Shown: one piece after another, positions 11,747 to 21,149 of the stretch
How the letters are laid out: each line of letters begins with the position of its first letter
Numbering within the stretch: the first letter of the stretch is position 1
NCBI GenBank assembly: GCA_016508695.1
Contig: VNKQ01000010.1
Coordinates: 1,240,001-1,304,000, forward strand
Origin: Hyphodiscus hymeniophilus
Taxonomy: Eukaryota > Ascomycota > Leotiomycetes > Helotiales > Hyphodiscaceae
DNA length: 64,000 bases
Direction of reading: 5' to 3'
Translations under genes and position numbers: made by a program
The notes under the pieces: model-generated
The model's database searches: none
What the model was told of the DNA's origin: nothing
The model's input: the letters and a program-made list of their open reading frames with translations, nothing else

Positions 11747-13071
11747 GGTTACATTCGACCACAATGCTTTTATGATTGTACATATTTGGGTCTTTCGTAC
11801 TCTCTTCCCGACTTTAGACTGGGACGGATGTTTTGCTAGGCGTTTACAGCGGATTTATGAGCGAAAATGGGAGCGTGGGAGGACAGTCTGGAATTTCAGT
11901 GTTATTCATCAAATCGACACTGGCCCCTTGCCATACGATTCCATCCCTCTTCAACTTACTTGCTTACCGAGGGTTACAGGGTGGAAAGATCCTGCTGAGG
12001 GTAGTAACTTCTGTAGCGTTCGTTACATGTTTATATTCATGGGACACAGGAGCGGGGTCAACAGCATGTTCACGAGAATATCGTGGACTATGGAAGACTG
12101 AGATTGATGGCTTTGGGTCATAGCATTTTAAAATGCTGCATAGATTATATGAGATGTTCTATATTCACCCAATGTCATTCTACATGACTCTTCTCTGCTC
12201 AGAGCGTGTCCGCCCCCCTTGCATATCTTGACTAAGAAGAAAATCGCACGTTTTAAATTAGCTAGTCTCTCGTATGAGGATCATTCCCTCCTGGAAGACT
12301 AGGCACAGCTGTGACGAGGCTCGAGTCAACAACTTACAAATTGCGCAATGTTACTCTCGGAGAAATATAATTTGACAACGATGCGAAGAACGGTACAAGG
12401 ACGGAGAGTAAAACGAGTTTCAGTCTGATACCTAACGTCGATGTTGAAGGGTCGAGCGTAGAAGCCGACAACGCGAGACGGAAAGGCTTGCAGGCCACTG
12501 ATTAACATCTCTCAGGGAAAGAGGGGTTCTTTGCGAGCACTGGTCGTAAGTTTTCATAGAAACAAGACAGACATGAAAATAGGCCTGTGTATTGTATCTA
12601 AGGGGTACTTGGCGAACCAAACTCGAGTTCAAAAGACTGCACTGACAGTCTGTCATCTCGTCTGCCTTGCCTTCGAGCAGTCTATCTTGAGGTCCGGAGC
12701 TGAAGCTTTGGTAAGTAAGACTTTCCCGAAGCCAAAGCTTGGAATTGGCGGATGGAGATTGTGTGATCCCTGCCCTGTGAATCCCACCACTTGCATTATG
12801 TAAGCCCGTCAATATCTCGCTTACGAGGTGAATAACCTTGGAAGAAAAGGCACGGTATGTGACAACCATAAACCAGCGACGAATGGGCTGTACAGGATCC
12901 TCTCGCCAGAAAGGAGACAACAATGCAATGGCGACGGCGATGAATTGGCAGCGGATGACAAGGCCATGCGGGGACCAGTGGATTAGGATGGCAGGAAAGC
13001 CTTTCTTGCAGCAGCCAAAGCTTGGTCTGGGCAGACCCAAATTGACAGGAAGATCGTGCTCGACGAAAGTG
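11747..13071. other. intergenic, no confident gene
   Basis: The first part is presumably the 3' UTR of the WOPR gene. On the minus strand 12432-13124 stays open for 230 codons (listed separately as doubtful). On the plus strand several shorter ORFs overlap it. I see no RNA gene or repeat. Confidence 0.4.
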
Positions 13072-13124
13072 ATGCTTCGGGTTTCATCATCTCCGCGGTC
13101 CTTTAGGTATGTGATCCCGGCCAT
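12432..13124 (-). CDS. doubtful 230-aa ORF, antisense to the CRD1 5' end
   Basis: Open frame starting MAGITYLKDRGDDETRS. It has one hydrophobic stretch (FIAVAIALLSPF, about residues 62-73) and no family signature. Its first 53 nt overlap exon 1 of the phosphatidyltransferase gene on the other strand (13072-13106) and part of that gene's first intron. The later part (after about residue 95) has the S/L/R-rich composition of a chance frame. It could be a lineage-specific gene with an unseen intron near GTAAGCGAG (about residue 103), or nothing. I would not rely on it. Confidence 0.2.
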   Translation of the reverse strand: MAGITYLKDRGDDETRSITFVEHDLPVNLGLPRPSFGCCKKGFPAILIHWSPHGLVIRCQFIAVAIALLSPFWREDPVQPIRRWFMVVTYRAFSSKVIHLVSEILTGLHNASGGIHRAGITQSPSANSKLWLRESLTYQSFSSGPQDRLLEGKADEMTDCQCSLLNSSLVRQVPLRYNTQAYFHVCLVSMKTYDQCSQRTPLSLRDVNQWPASLSVSRCRLLRSTLQHRR

Positions 13125-14249
13125 CTAGGAGATTGCAGCTCTCTAACAGCATCAAGAGAACGGCCGGGTGTTGCAGAGAGCCACCAAGTGCGATATTCGA
13201 CGTCCAAACCACCGCCAAATGAAAAGAGGTATGTATGACGTTCATGTTTGCTGCCTCACATTCGTTTGGGGAATCGTTTGTCACTCTTGTCTACCTATGC
13301 CCAATCCAAAAAGAGGTCTCCTCGTCATACACGTGATCCAGACCTCGTTCCTTCGTCCAGCACGTGAGGCTGAGAATAGCGACTAACATCAAAGTAGCAA
13401 GTCTCCAGCAAATCCCCAGAGACCCATTCTTAATGCTTTCAAGCAACTTACTCCTCACGAAAATATCTACACTCTTCCCAACATCCTGACATTCTCCCGC
13501 CTCATCGCCGCACCCGTGATAGGATACCTAGTTCTCCATGACCACCATGCCTGGGCAGTTGGTCTCTTCGCCTATGCTGGAATCACCGATCTAGTGGATG
13601 GCTGGATAGCCCGACGATGGAATCTTCAAACTGTAGTTGGGACAGTCATTGATCCCATGGCTGACAAAACGCTCATGACGATCCTGACAGTCTGCCTTGC
13701 GGTGAAAGGAACGCTTCCCGGTGCGTTTCCCCTGCTCTATTCCCCCGAGTTCCCTCCGGCTTCTACTCTTCAGTGCTGAAGAAACCGGGTGATTGATGCT
13801 GATTGATAAACCACAGTCTGGTTAGCCGGAATCATCCTCGGCCGAGATGTGGGTCTAGCAATATCAGCCATCTACTACAGATACATCTCACTCCCTCCTC
13901 CCAAGACATTTGCGCGGTACTGGGACTTCTCGTTGCCTTCTGCGGAGGTTCACCCAACTACAATCAGTAAATATAATACTGCCTTGCAATTGGCGCTGAT
14001 CGGTGCTACGACTGCGATGCCATTAGTCACAGTGGATGTCAGTTCCGCTATGACTGCTATGCAGTAAGTTTCCATTAAATTTCATACGGTAGGAGCTTCT
14101 TGGGCTTTTGGCTGAAATTGCACAGATATTTGGTGGCTACAACGACCGTGTGGAGTGGTGCGAGTTATGTTTACTCGAAAGACGCTGTGAAGATTTTGAA
14201 TCAAGACGAGATCAAGAAAAGGAAGGGCAGTCATAATCAGAAGAATTGA
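13072..14249 (+). CDS. CRD1: CDP-alcohol phosphatidyltransferase, cardiolipin synthase-like
   Basis: Mitochondrial inner-membrane enzyme that condenses CDP-diacylglycerol with phosphatidylglycerol to cardiolipin. Exons 13072-13106, 13157-13228, 13398-13720, 13817-14063, 14126-14249; 266 aa. The full CDP-OH-P motif D-G-x2-A-R-x8-G-x3-D-x3-D is present as DGWIARRWNLQ...GTVIDPMAD. Before it comes NIYTLPNILTFSRLIAAPVI, typical of Crd1. The N-terminus MLRVSSSPRSFRERP, with VRYSTS about 20 residues later, has the positive, hydroxylated character of a mitochondrial presequence. Exon 1 depends on a 50-nt intron (13107-13156) with GTATGT donor, CTAAC branch and AAG acceptor; an alternative acceptor at 13138 would give only 32 nt. 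The core is sure. The first exon is my reconstruction, since exon 2 lacks an in-frame ATG. Confidence 0.88.
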
Positions 14250-14807
14250 ATCTACCTGTACACAAGAGCCTTGTAAAATACCACATACATCTGAGCATCT
14301 TCCTGCATACGACCTAGTATGACCTCTGACCAAATTGGTGCTGTTACACTGACCCAAGATCTTGGGGACGTAAATAACCAGAAGGGCTGAACGATACAGA
14401 CTGACCTTCGCAGCGCTGAATCCAAATGATTTCCAAAGTTTGCACATTGAAACCACGAACCACATGCCCTCGGCCAAGAAACAACCCCTCCATCTCGGAC
14501 ACATCAATCGCTGTGTGAGCCATTCGATAAAAACTCCAAGCCGGAGAGTTTGAAACAACCATTACTAAAGGAATCCATTTAATGAAACAACAACAACATA
14601 GCTGAAGCCTTTCACAGATGTAAAATTTCCATATCCCGCAATGATAGACTCTCTGCTCTGACATGAACATGCTGTATTCATAAAAACAATGAGAATGATT
14701 CGCCCAGACGGTTGAAACGTTCAGTATCAAGGCTACTGCATACTTCTGACCGATGCTCTGAGCTCATATCCACGCGTGCTTAACCTCCTATGGTACCAAG
14801 AGACGTC
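14250..14807. other. convergent 3' intergenic region
   Basis: Lies between the 3' ends of the plus-strand CRD1-like gene and the minus-strand disordered-protein gene, so 3' UTRs and terminators are expected. No gene, repeat or RNA structure recognised; the ORFs at 14082-14730 (-) look fortuitous. Confidence 0.5.
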
Positions 14808-16419
14808 CTATCGGGGGTCGTAACGGAAACGATGCAACTCATCCGGGTGGTTGGGACTGAGGAAGGCATTGCGGGCTGGCTGACTGATAACAGGTCCTCT
14901 GGTTTCTGCAAAGTCCCCGGATCCAAAGGCGTGGACAAAAGCTGCTTGCATGTGAGGGGGCTGAGGCTGGTTGCCAGGGTCCATAGCTTGAATAGGGTGG
15001 TTCACATTTATGGCTTGAAGCTGAGTGTCAATCCTCAGATTGCCGATGCTTCCACCGGAAGGAGTTCCTTCATAAGGTGGCGCTGGCTGTTGGATGTAAC
15101 TGGACGCATTTCCATATCCTCCATGCGCACCGCCGTAGCTTGGGTAACCGACTTGTAGATGATCTTGTCCGTCCGTGGCCTCGTTATATTGGTGATGGAC
15201 CGCTTGGTTGGATGGGTAATAGCCACTGTTCATGTCTCCGCTTCCATCATGGGTTGCTGGTGAATGAGAATAGTAACCTTGTCCATTCATGTCCCCGTTG
15301 TCTGGATAGGGGGCTGATTGGGTATGAGGACCGGAAGCATTTATATTATCATCATTATCAGTCATGTAATCACCATAGCCTGGCTGATTTGTAGAGAATT
15401 CTGATTGGTAATGGTTCCCATCACCGTACCAGCCTCCACCATATTCACTCGCGGGATCACCATGTCCTGAAATAGCTTCCTGTGATTGTGCATGATAACC
15501 CGAACTACCGCAGTGGATTACGTCGCCGTTTCTACCTAGATCAAAAGTCGGGTCTGGTGTAGGTTGCAGGTAGTAATCATCACGTTGTTCACCCCAAGCA
15601 TTCCCATAACTAAGTTGAGATTCTGGTACGTGCAAGGATTCTGCGTTGAGGAGAGTCGTGTTTCCATCCTGCATAAAGCTATTCGTATTCATGGCCGCTC
15701 CATCGTGGTAACCGCTGGGTGCAGCGCTTTCTTGAGATTGTGGAAGATGTGGCGGAAATTCGGTAGGGTTGGGTATAAAGTAAATACCTTCACCAACCAA
15801 GTAAGGATTGGGGATAAAGGTTGGATCCAAAGGCATACGGGGGGGATCTGACGCATGTTGGTCTCAGCGACATCATTCTCGAGAGAGACATTCTCGGCAC
15901 TATTTGCAGTTTGATTATATGGGATCGTGAGAAGTTCACCGTTATCAGGGCGACGATGACGATCGTCATACGATTGAGTGACTCGATTTAGGAGGTCGAA
16001 TGGTTGGTCGAGTCTTGAGAGATTAGAGGCGCGGCTTCCTCGTGATCGCCGGTTTGAAGCAGGTCGAGGGTGGCTCCATCTACCGCGGCTAGTACTTAGA
16101 GGTCGGCGGTATGCGAGGTCTCGAGGAAAGTGACCGCCGGTGCCATTATGACCAGAAGAGGAGCGCCAGCGTTGGGAGTCGTATGGTTGGTGGCTGCGAA
16201 ATCCACGGCTCAATCTATTCCGGGGACCTGTGGGTACGCGACCATTGAAAGTTCCTCGAAGCCGTCCTTGAGATGAGCCTCGTGAGATGATGATAGCGTG
16301 AGCTTCTGGCGCCTGATGATTCCCAACATTATTAGTGGCTCACATCAGGCTGGAAGTATGCATGAACTCACTTGTACCTCATTAGCATCGGCAGTGAGGT
16401 TGCTCTGCTGTGTAGACAT
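14808..16419 (-). CDS. intrinsically disordered Y/G/N/Q-rich protein with RG-rich N-terminus; frameshift in a C7 tract
   Basis: Starts at the ATG at 16419-16417 (MSTQQSNLTADANEVQ). Exon 1 is 16419-16372, a GT-AG intron covers 16371-16313, and exon 2 is 16312-14808. Residues from about 17 to 110 are rich in RG, S and R (SRGSSQGRLRG, YRRPLSTSRGRW), like an RGG RNA-binding tail. The remainder is dominated by Y, G, N, Q, P and D in low-complexity runs, prion-like, with no folded domain. At 15839-15845 the frame breaks: upstream reads TNMRQIPP and downstream reads RMPLDPTFIPNPYL in the next frame. An eighth C in the run (minus strand) would join them into about 517 residues. No intron-sized space exists there. 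Either this is a sequencing or assembly error in a homopolymer, or the gene is broken in this strain. Function unknown; a role in RNA granules is only a guess from composition. Confidence 0.7.
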
Positions 16420-16496
16420 GTTGTCTCGAGATAGAAGAAACTCAGGGTCAGAGTTTGATTGTGTGGTCAATTCTGATTTTGTTTATCAAGGCAGCT

Positions 16497-16670
16497 GTGC
16501 TGTCGAGCAATGAATGGTGCTGTCGGGCAATGGTGCTGTCGAGAAAAGGTGTTGTCGAGTAAAGGTGTTGTTGAGCTAAATGGTGATGTCGAGCTAGAGG
16601 GTCTTGTCAAGCCAGAGGGTCTCGTCAAGCTAAACGATACTGTCGAGCCAGAGTGCGCTGTCAAGTAACG
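16497..16670. repeat. degenerate minisatellite, about 10 units of 16-20 bp
   Basis: Core GTGCTGTCGAGCAA-like units follow one another with substitutions, e.g. GTGCTGTCGGGCAATG, GTGTTGTCGAGTAAAG, GTGATGTCGAGCTAGAG. It lies just 5' of the minus-strand start codon at 16419, so it would be in that gene's leader or promoter. Read on the minus strand the array is open and gives LTRPSGLTRPSS-like peptides, which could be a leader ORF. Confidence 0.75.
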
Positions 16671-17732
16671 TGGTTGGTCCATCGAAAGGATGAACCTGGT
16701 TGTGTCTTGGAAAGATTGTTTGAAGTTGGGGCAAAAGGAGAAGGTGTGAACAGAGATAGGTAGATTCAATTTCTTTTTCAAGCTGGGCTGGAAATGCTGT
16801 TATGATAGCTTATTGTCAACGCTGGCCTTGAGGCTTTTCTGTGCAGTAAGAGGTGGTTCGCTGCCTTACTCACTGCTGCTTGGCCATGATGGTGGTAGCT
16901 TATAGTAGCCTCCTAAAACAGATTTTTTCTTGAGCAAAACTCATGTTCCGTATCCACTGCGTGACTGTGATGATTCAACCTAAGCGTCAACAAACCCAGT
17001 TTAGAGGGGTGTGCAAGGATGAGATGAGTTGTAAGGATAAGTTCCTCTTTTTTTCAACCCTCTATGGGATGTTGCAAAGGGCATTGTCTTGCGAACACTT
17101 TATCACCACTACCCCATCCCTTTGACAATCCACAGTATTGGTAAGGATTCCTAACATTGAGACTTGTGACTCCTCTCTTATTTTGATAGGCTTGTGTCCT
17201 GGTTGTTGATGGGTACAGTGGTTTCGGTTTCATTCGCTACTTGCGTAGCATTCGGATTTTCTCACCGTGAAATGTTTTCTGGAGAAAGAGGATGAGACGA
17301 GATCAACTGTCATGGATTGTTCGTGGCTATCAAAGGTAACTGGGCCTCGTGAATAATGCCACTGGGGTTGGATCATGGAACTTGCACGTGCAATCTCAAA
17401 CTCAATCTTCGGCTTTTCGTGACGGGGTGTTTAGGTGAATGAGCGAAGAATCAAAAAACTCAGGAACTGGAAATGGGTCACGACAAAGGATTTGAACGAA
17501 TGTCTGAACCATCAGGATCCGGAGTTTGAAATGTAGCTGCAAGTCCAAAGTTTGTGATCTCGTGGCGTGTAAGTGGATTGTAGGGGTAAAATAAGTATTG
17601 TGTCTCTGTGAATCTTGTTGACAAATGTATTCTCGTATCGAATTCCTTCTGTAATTATTTGCCCGACTACCTGAAGGACACCAGACCTGGAGGATGGGTT
17701 GGCGTATCCTTAGAAAATCTCGGATTTTGATA
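16671..17732. other. intergenic, nothing recognised
   Basis: Presumed promoter of the minus-strand disordered-protein gene and downstream region of the small gene at 17733. No ORF with family character, no RNA gene, no repeat apart from the adjoining minisatellite. Confidence 0.4.
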
Positions 17733-17991
17733 TTATTGCGATTGCTGATACGGAATGTCTCTTTCACCCAAGTCACCCGAATCCACGTCTGGATGCTGAG
17801 GAACATCTTTCTGGACATTAACATGGGTGTTACTGGGTACGTCATTGGACTTGGTGCCAACTCCAGCACCCTTGGCATGCTAAAGCAATGAGCTCCTTCG
17901 GCCTTGCACGAGCATTGGATGGTCATAGCAGATAAGTTGAGCATTGACCTTGGCTCACATGGTTCGACCATAGTGACTTCTGTGAAGACAT
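17733..17991 (-). CDS. small hydrophilic protein of unknown function, two exons
   Basis: ATG at 17991-17989; exon 1 17991-17959 (MSSQKSLWSNH); intron 17958-17880 (79 nt, GTGAGC donor, TTTAG acceptor, phase 0); exon 2 17879-17733. The 59-aa product continues HAKGAGVGTKSNDVPSNTHV and NVQKDVPQHPDVDSGD and ends YQQSQ. It has no cysteine, no signal peptide and no membrane segment; it is rich in D, V, N, K and G. The even composition and clean splice signals suggest a real gene, but I do not recognise the family. A longer antisense-independent frame across the same DNA (17402-17971) has a poorer composition, and I take it to be a shadow. Confidence 0.5.
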
Positions 17992-18335
17992 AACCGACGG
18001 CACCAATAGCTCAAGGAGATCAAGAGGCCTCGCCCCGGTATGAGGTGGATCCGCCAATAAATACATCGCTTCTGATCAAATGTGCGCCTGAATTCTATGG
18101 GATGCACAAAGCAATGCTGAAAAGTATTCTGACAAAACTGTGTGTGCCTTTGCTTTCGTCCCTAAAGAATGCAATCAAAAGATGCGATCAGGAAATGCGA
18201 TGAAGATGATGTTTGGAGAAGATTCTTGGCGACCTTCTTGCTAGCCTTACACACACTGGTACCTTCCTGCCCAAAGCTGTGGCAGGTTTGGGCAACGTTG
18301 TCCCTTCCCATTTCCGTTGGGCAGCGCTATACCTG
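17992..18335. other. intergenic, promoter of small gene and 3' region of MTO1
   Basis: 344 bp between the small minus-strand gene and the 3' end of MTO1. No feature seen beyond a CCCTTCCCATTTCC pyrimidine stretch near 18302. Confidence 0.4.
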
Positions 18336-20485
18336 CTAGAGTCTTAAAGCCTGATGAAAATCCTTTCGTGCTGCGATTTCCTCATAAGCAATAGCTTTCG
18401 CAGCCGCTCGAGCCTTGATTTGTATATATGACAGTAGTCTCAGACACCCGGAAGGCGTCATACCTTCTATTCTGCGAGCTTGACCCACCGACTCAGGTCT
18501 TGTAGACCAAAGTAAGTGCTTCTCGTGCATGGAAAGTCCATGGATAAGATCGTAATCTAGATCCACTGGTAGCTTGAAGACTTCGTCTTTCTGAAATACT
18601 CTAATAGCAGCCATTTGTTGTTGAACATACGGCTCATAGACTGCCTCAATTCCCACTCGTGTCTGAATTCGTGGTGAGAAACGTTTGACATCTGACACAG
18701 TGTTGACAAGGTCCATGACGGTCACACCAGCGAGTCGTAGGACATCCCAAGCGGTCTTTTTTGAAGAATCGTTGCAGACTTTGAAGCCAGCCTTTAACCA
18801 AGAAGGTGCATTCATCGATTGATCCATGAGAGCAGATTTGAGCTCTCCCATCTGCAACACCTCATCAGAGAAGCTCAGCCATCGCTTGTCTCCAACGATA
18901 CCGGCTTCTCGGCCCTTGGCTGTGAGCCGCAAGTCTGCATTGTCGGCCCGGGCGCTCATACGATATTCACTGCGTGAGGTGAACATTCTATATGGTTCTG
19001 AGACACCCTTGGTTATAAGATCATCGATCATGATACCAATATAGCCGTCACTTCTTGAAAGAGAAATTTGGGGCCGTAATTGTGATGCTAGACCTGCGTT
19101 AATTCCAGCGATGATACCTTGTGCAGCTGCTTCTTCGTAACCGGTCGTTCCATTGATTTGACCGGCAAGATAAAGCCCGTGGATCATCTTCGTTTCAAGT
19201 GTGGCTCTTAGACTCCTGGGGTCAACATAGTCATATTCGACTCCATAACCCGGTTGTAGCATCGTTACATTTTCCAAGCCTCTGACGGTTTTGAGAAGTT
19301 GCTCCTGAGCCTCAGCCGGGACGGTCATGGAAATACCGTTAGGGTATATGACTTCGCTTTCAAAGCCTTCTGGCTCTAGCCATATGATGTGTTGAGTTTT
19401 GTCGGAGAAACGCATAACTTTTGATTCGAGTGACGGGCAATATCGTGGACCTTTGACTGTTTCCCGAATGTGGATAGACCTATCGAGATTGGCTCGAATA
19501 ATATCATGGGAAGCTTCATTGGTATAAGTAGCGTAACAGAGCATCTGCTCCTGAACCGATACCTTCTCATTGAGATATGAGAAAGGCATGGGAGGATCGT
19601 CTCCATGTTGTTTTTCCAGCATATCAAAGTTGATGGTTTTCTTGTCCAGCCGAGGAGGAGTTCCAGTTTTCAATCTTCCCAACTGGAAGCCAGCTTCTTT
19701 CAATGACTTGCTCAACCCAAGGGTTGCAGCTTCTCCCATCCGCCCGGATGGGAAGACTTCTAGACCAATGTGAATTTCTCCTCCTAGAAAGGTGCCAGTC
19801 GTAATCACTACTTGGTTTGTGAGTATTATCTCCCCTGTCTCAAGCCTGACCCCAGTGATTTTCCCAGACATTTGGCCCTCATCCCGAGAAACTATGATAT
19901 CTGCCACGCTTCCGGGCACAATCGATAAATTTGGATATGCTTCCAGCTCTTCCTTCATATACTTCTTGTACAAACTGCGATCAATTTGCGCTCGGGGGCC
20001 CTGCCTAGTGTTAGCTCTCTGCGTTCCAGTAATCAAGCTGAGTGATGTATCAAAGTACCCAGACAGCCGGTCCCTTCTTCCTATTTAGGACTTTGAACTG
20101 AACACCAGCTTTATCTATTATTCTCCCAGCAACGCCATCCAAAGCATCAATTTCCCTCAACATTGTGCCCTTTCCTATGCCACCGAAACTGGGGTTGCAC
20201 GAACAGACTCCAATGTTGTCGAGTTTCGGAGTGATGAGTGCAGTCCTTGCTCCTGATCGAGCGGCTCCTGCACATGCTTCTGAGCCAGCATGGCCTCCTC
20301 CGATAACGACAACATCATAGGGCCTATTTGAGAGCTGTTAGATGGGAGTTGTGATCAATGTCGCCTGGTTCCTACCTGGGAGCTTGGCTCACTTCGGCAA
20401 ACGTCCGTCTTTGCAGGTAATTGAGGTGACACTTTCGAACACATCGAGACAGTAGTGCAGGTCGTGAGACCATTGTTTGGTTCAT
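18336..20485 (-). CDS. MTO1: mitochondrial tRNA uridine 5-carboxymethylaminomethyl modification enzyme, MnmG/GidA/MTO1 family
   Basis: FAD enzyme that, with Mss1 (MnmE), installs the cmnm5 group at wobble U34 of mitochondrial tRNAs. Exons (minus strand) 20485-20376, 20323-20059, 20000-18336; 679 aa, the normal length. The FAD site is YDVVVIGGGHAGSEAC, followed by CNPSFGGIGKG, GPAVWGPRAQIDR, TTGTFLGG, GRLKTGTPPRL and PGYGVEYDYVDP, then the dinucleotide/tRNA part AGQINGTTGYEEAAAQG and FTSRSEYR, and the GidA C-terminal domain with HGLSMHEKHLL, TRPESVGQARRIEGMTPS. The N-terminal 35 residues (MNQTMVSRPALLSRCVRK...) are basic without acids until FAEVS, fitting a mitochondrial presequence. Introns are 52 and 58 nt, GT-AG; the second uses GCAG after a CTAAC branch. 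All key residues look intact. Confidence 0.96.
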
Positions 20486-21149
20486 AATGGCATTCTGGAG
20501 GTTTGTACTTTGTAAAGGTCATTTAATTCCATCCGGAAAGAATTTGGGTGGAATTGGTTATACTTTTGATCGGATCGGGGTTATATATTGCCGGAGCTAG
20601 TAGGGGTAGCAGACAGACAAGTACATAGACAAAACAAGTATGGAAGGTTAGGCAATCTTAGGTCGGTTTGGTGGTTGGTACCAATCAAAGCCGGGAGCTA
20701 GATATAGTTACGTTCAATGCAGTGATTTTATGTTCTACACAAGAACAGTAACGGCGTCTTCTCCACTGGGTACCAGGCTGCAGACCCAAAAGACATGAAC
20801 ACATCTTATTTCTTTTTCCCGTCTCACTCATAGCTACTGATGAAAATCCAACCAGAACTATTTACCGCTCCAACTACTTTTGACAAAGGAAATTGTGCAG
20901 AACGTGCAGGTGGTTATTGACCATGAAACAAAAGAGATTTCAGTGAGTGTAAGCCTTGAGCCGATGAAAAAAGAAAAAGTCCAGTGGACGTTACCAAGCC
21001 GGACCCAATGCAGTCCCGCATATACACAGTCACGACGGAAGAAACAAACAAAGTCGCTGTCGTAAATAACCAGCCGCCCGATACTCCCAAGCAGCTTGGA
21101 CCATATACGCCATCCGTTCCAAGCCATCATAAAAACAAACTCGGTCCTA
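20486..21149. other. MTO1 promoter and 3' region of the decapping-activator gene
   Basis: 664 bp between two minus-strand genes. The side near 20486 should carry the MTO1 promoter. I see no defined motif and no small gene; the short plus-strand ORF at 20880-21065 lacks protein character. Confidence 0.4.

Noticed and set aside
12838..13128. 96-codon plus-strand ORF upstream of CRD1
   Set aside because: Shadow of the equally doubtful minus-strand frame; no family signature and ends inside the CRD1 exon 1/intron region in another frame.
17402..17971. 189-codon minus-strand ORF, with a CSCKAEGAHC metallothionein-like word
   Set aside because: Overlaps the spliced 59-aa gene in another frame; the cysteine word is a single cluster inside its intron, and the rest is unlike any protein.
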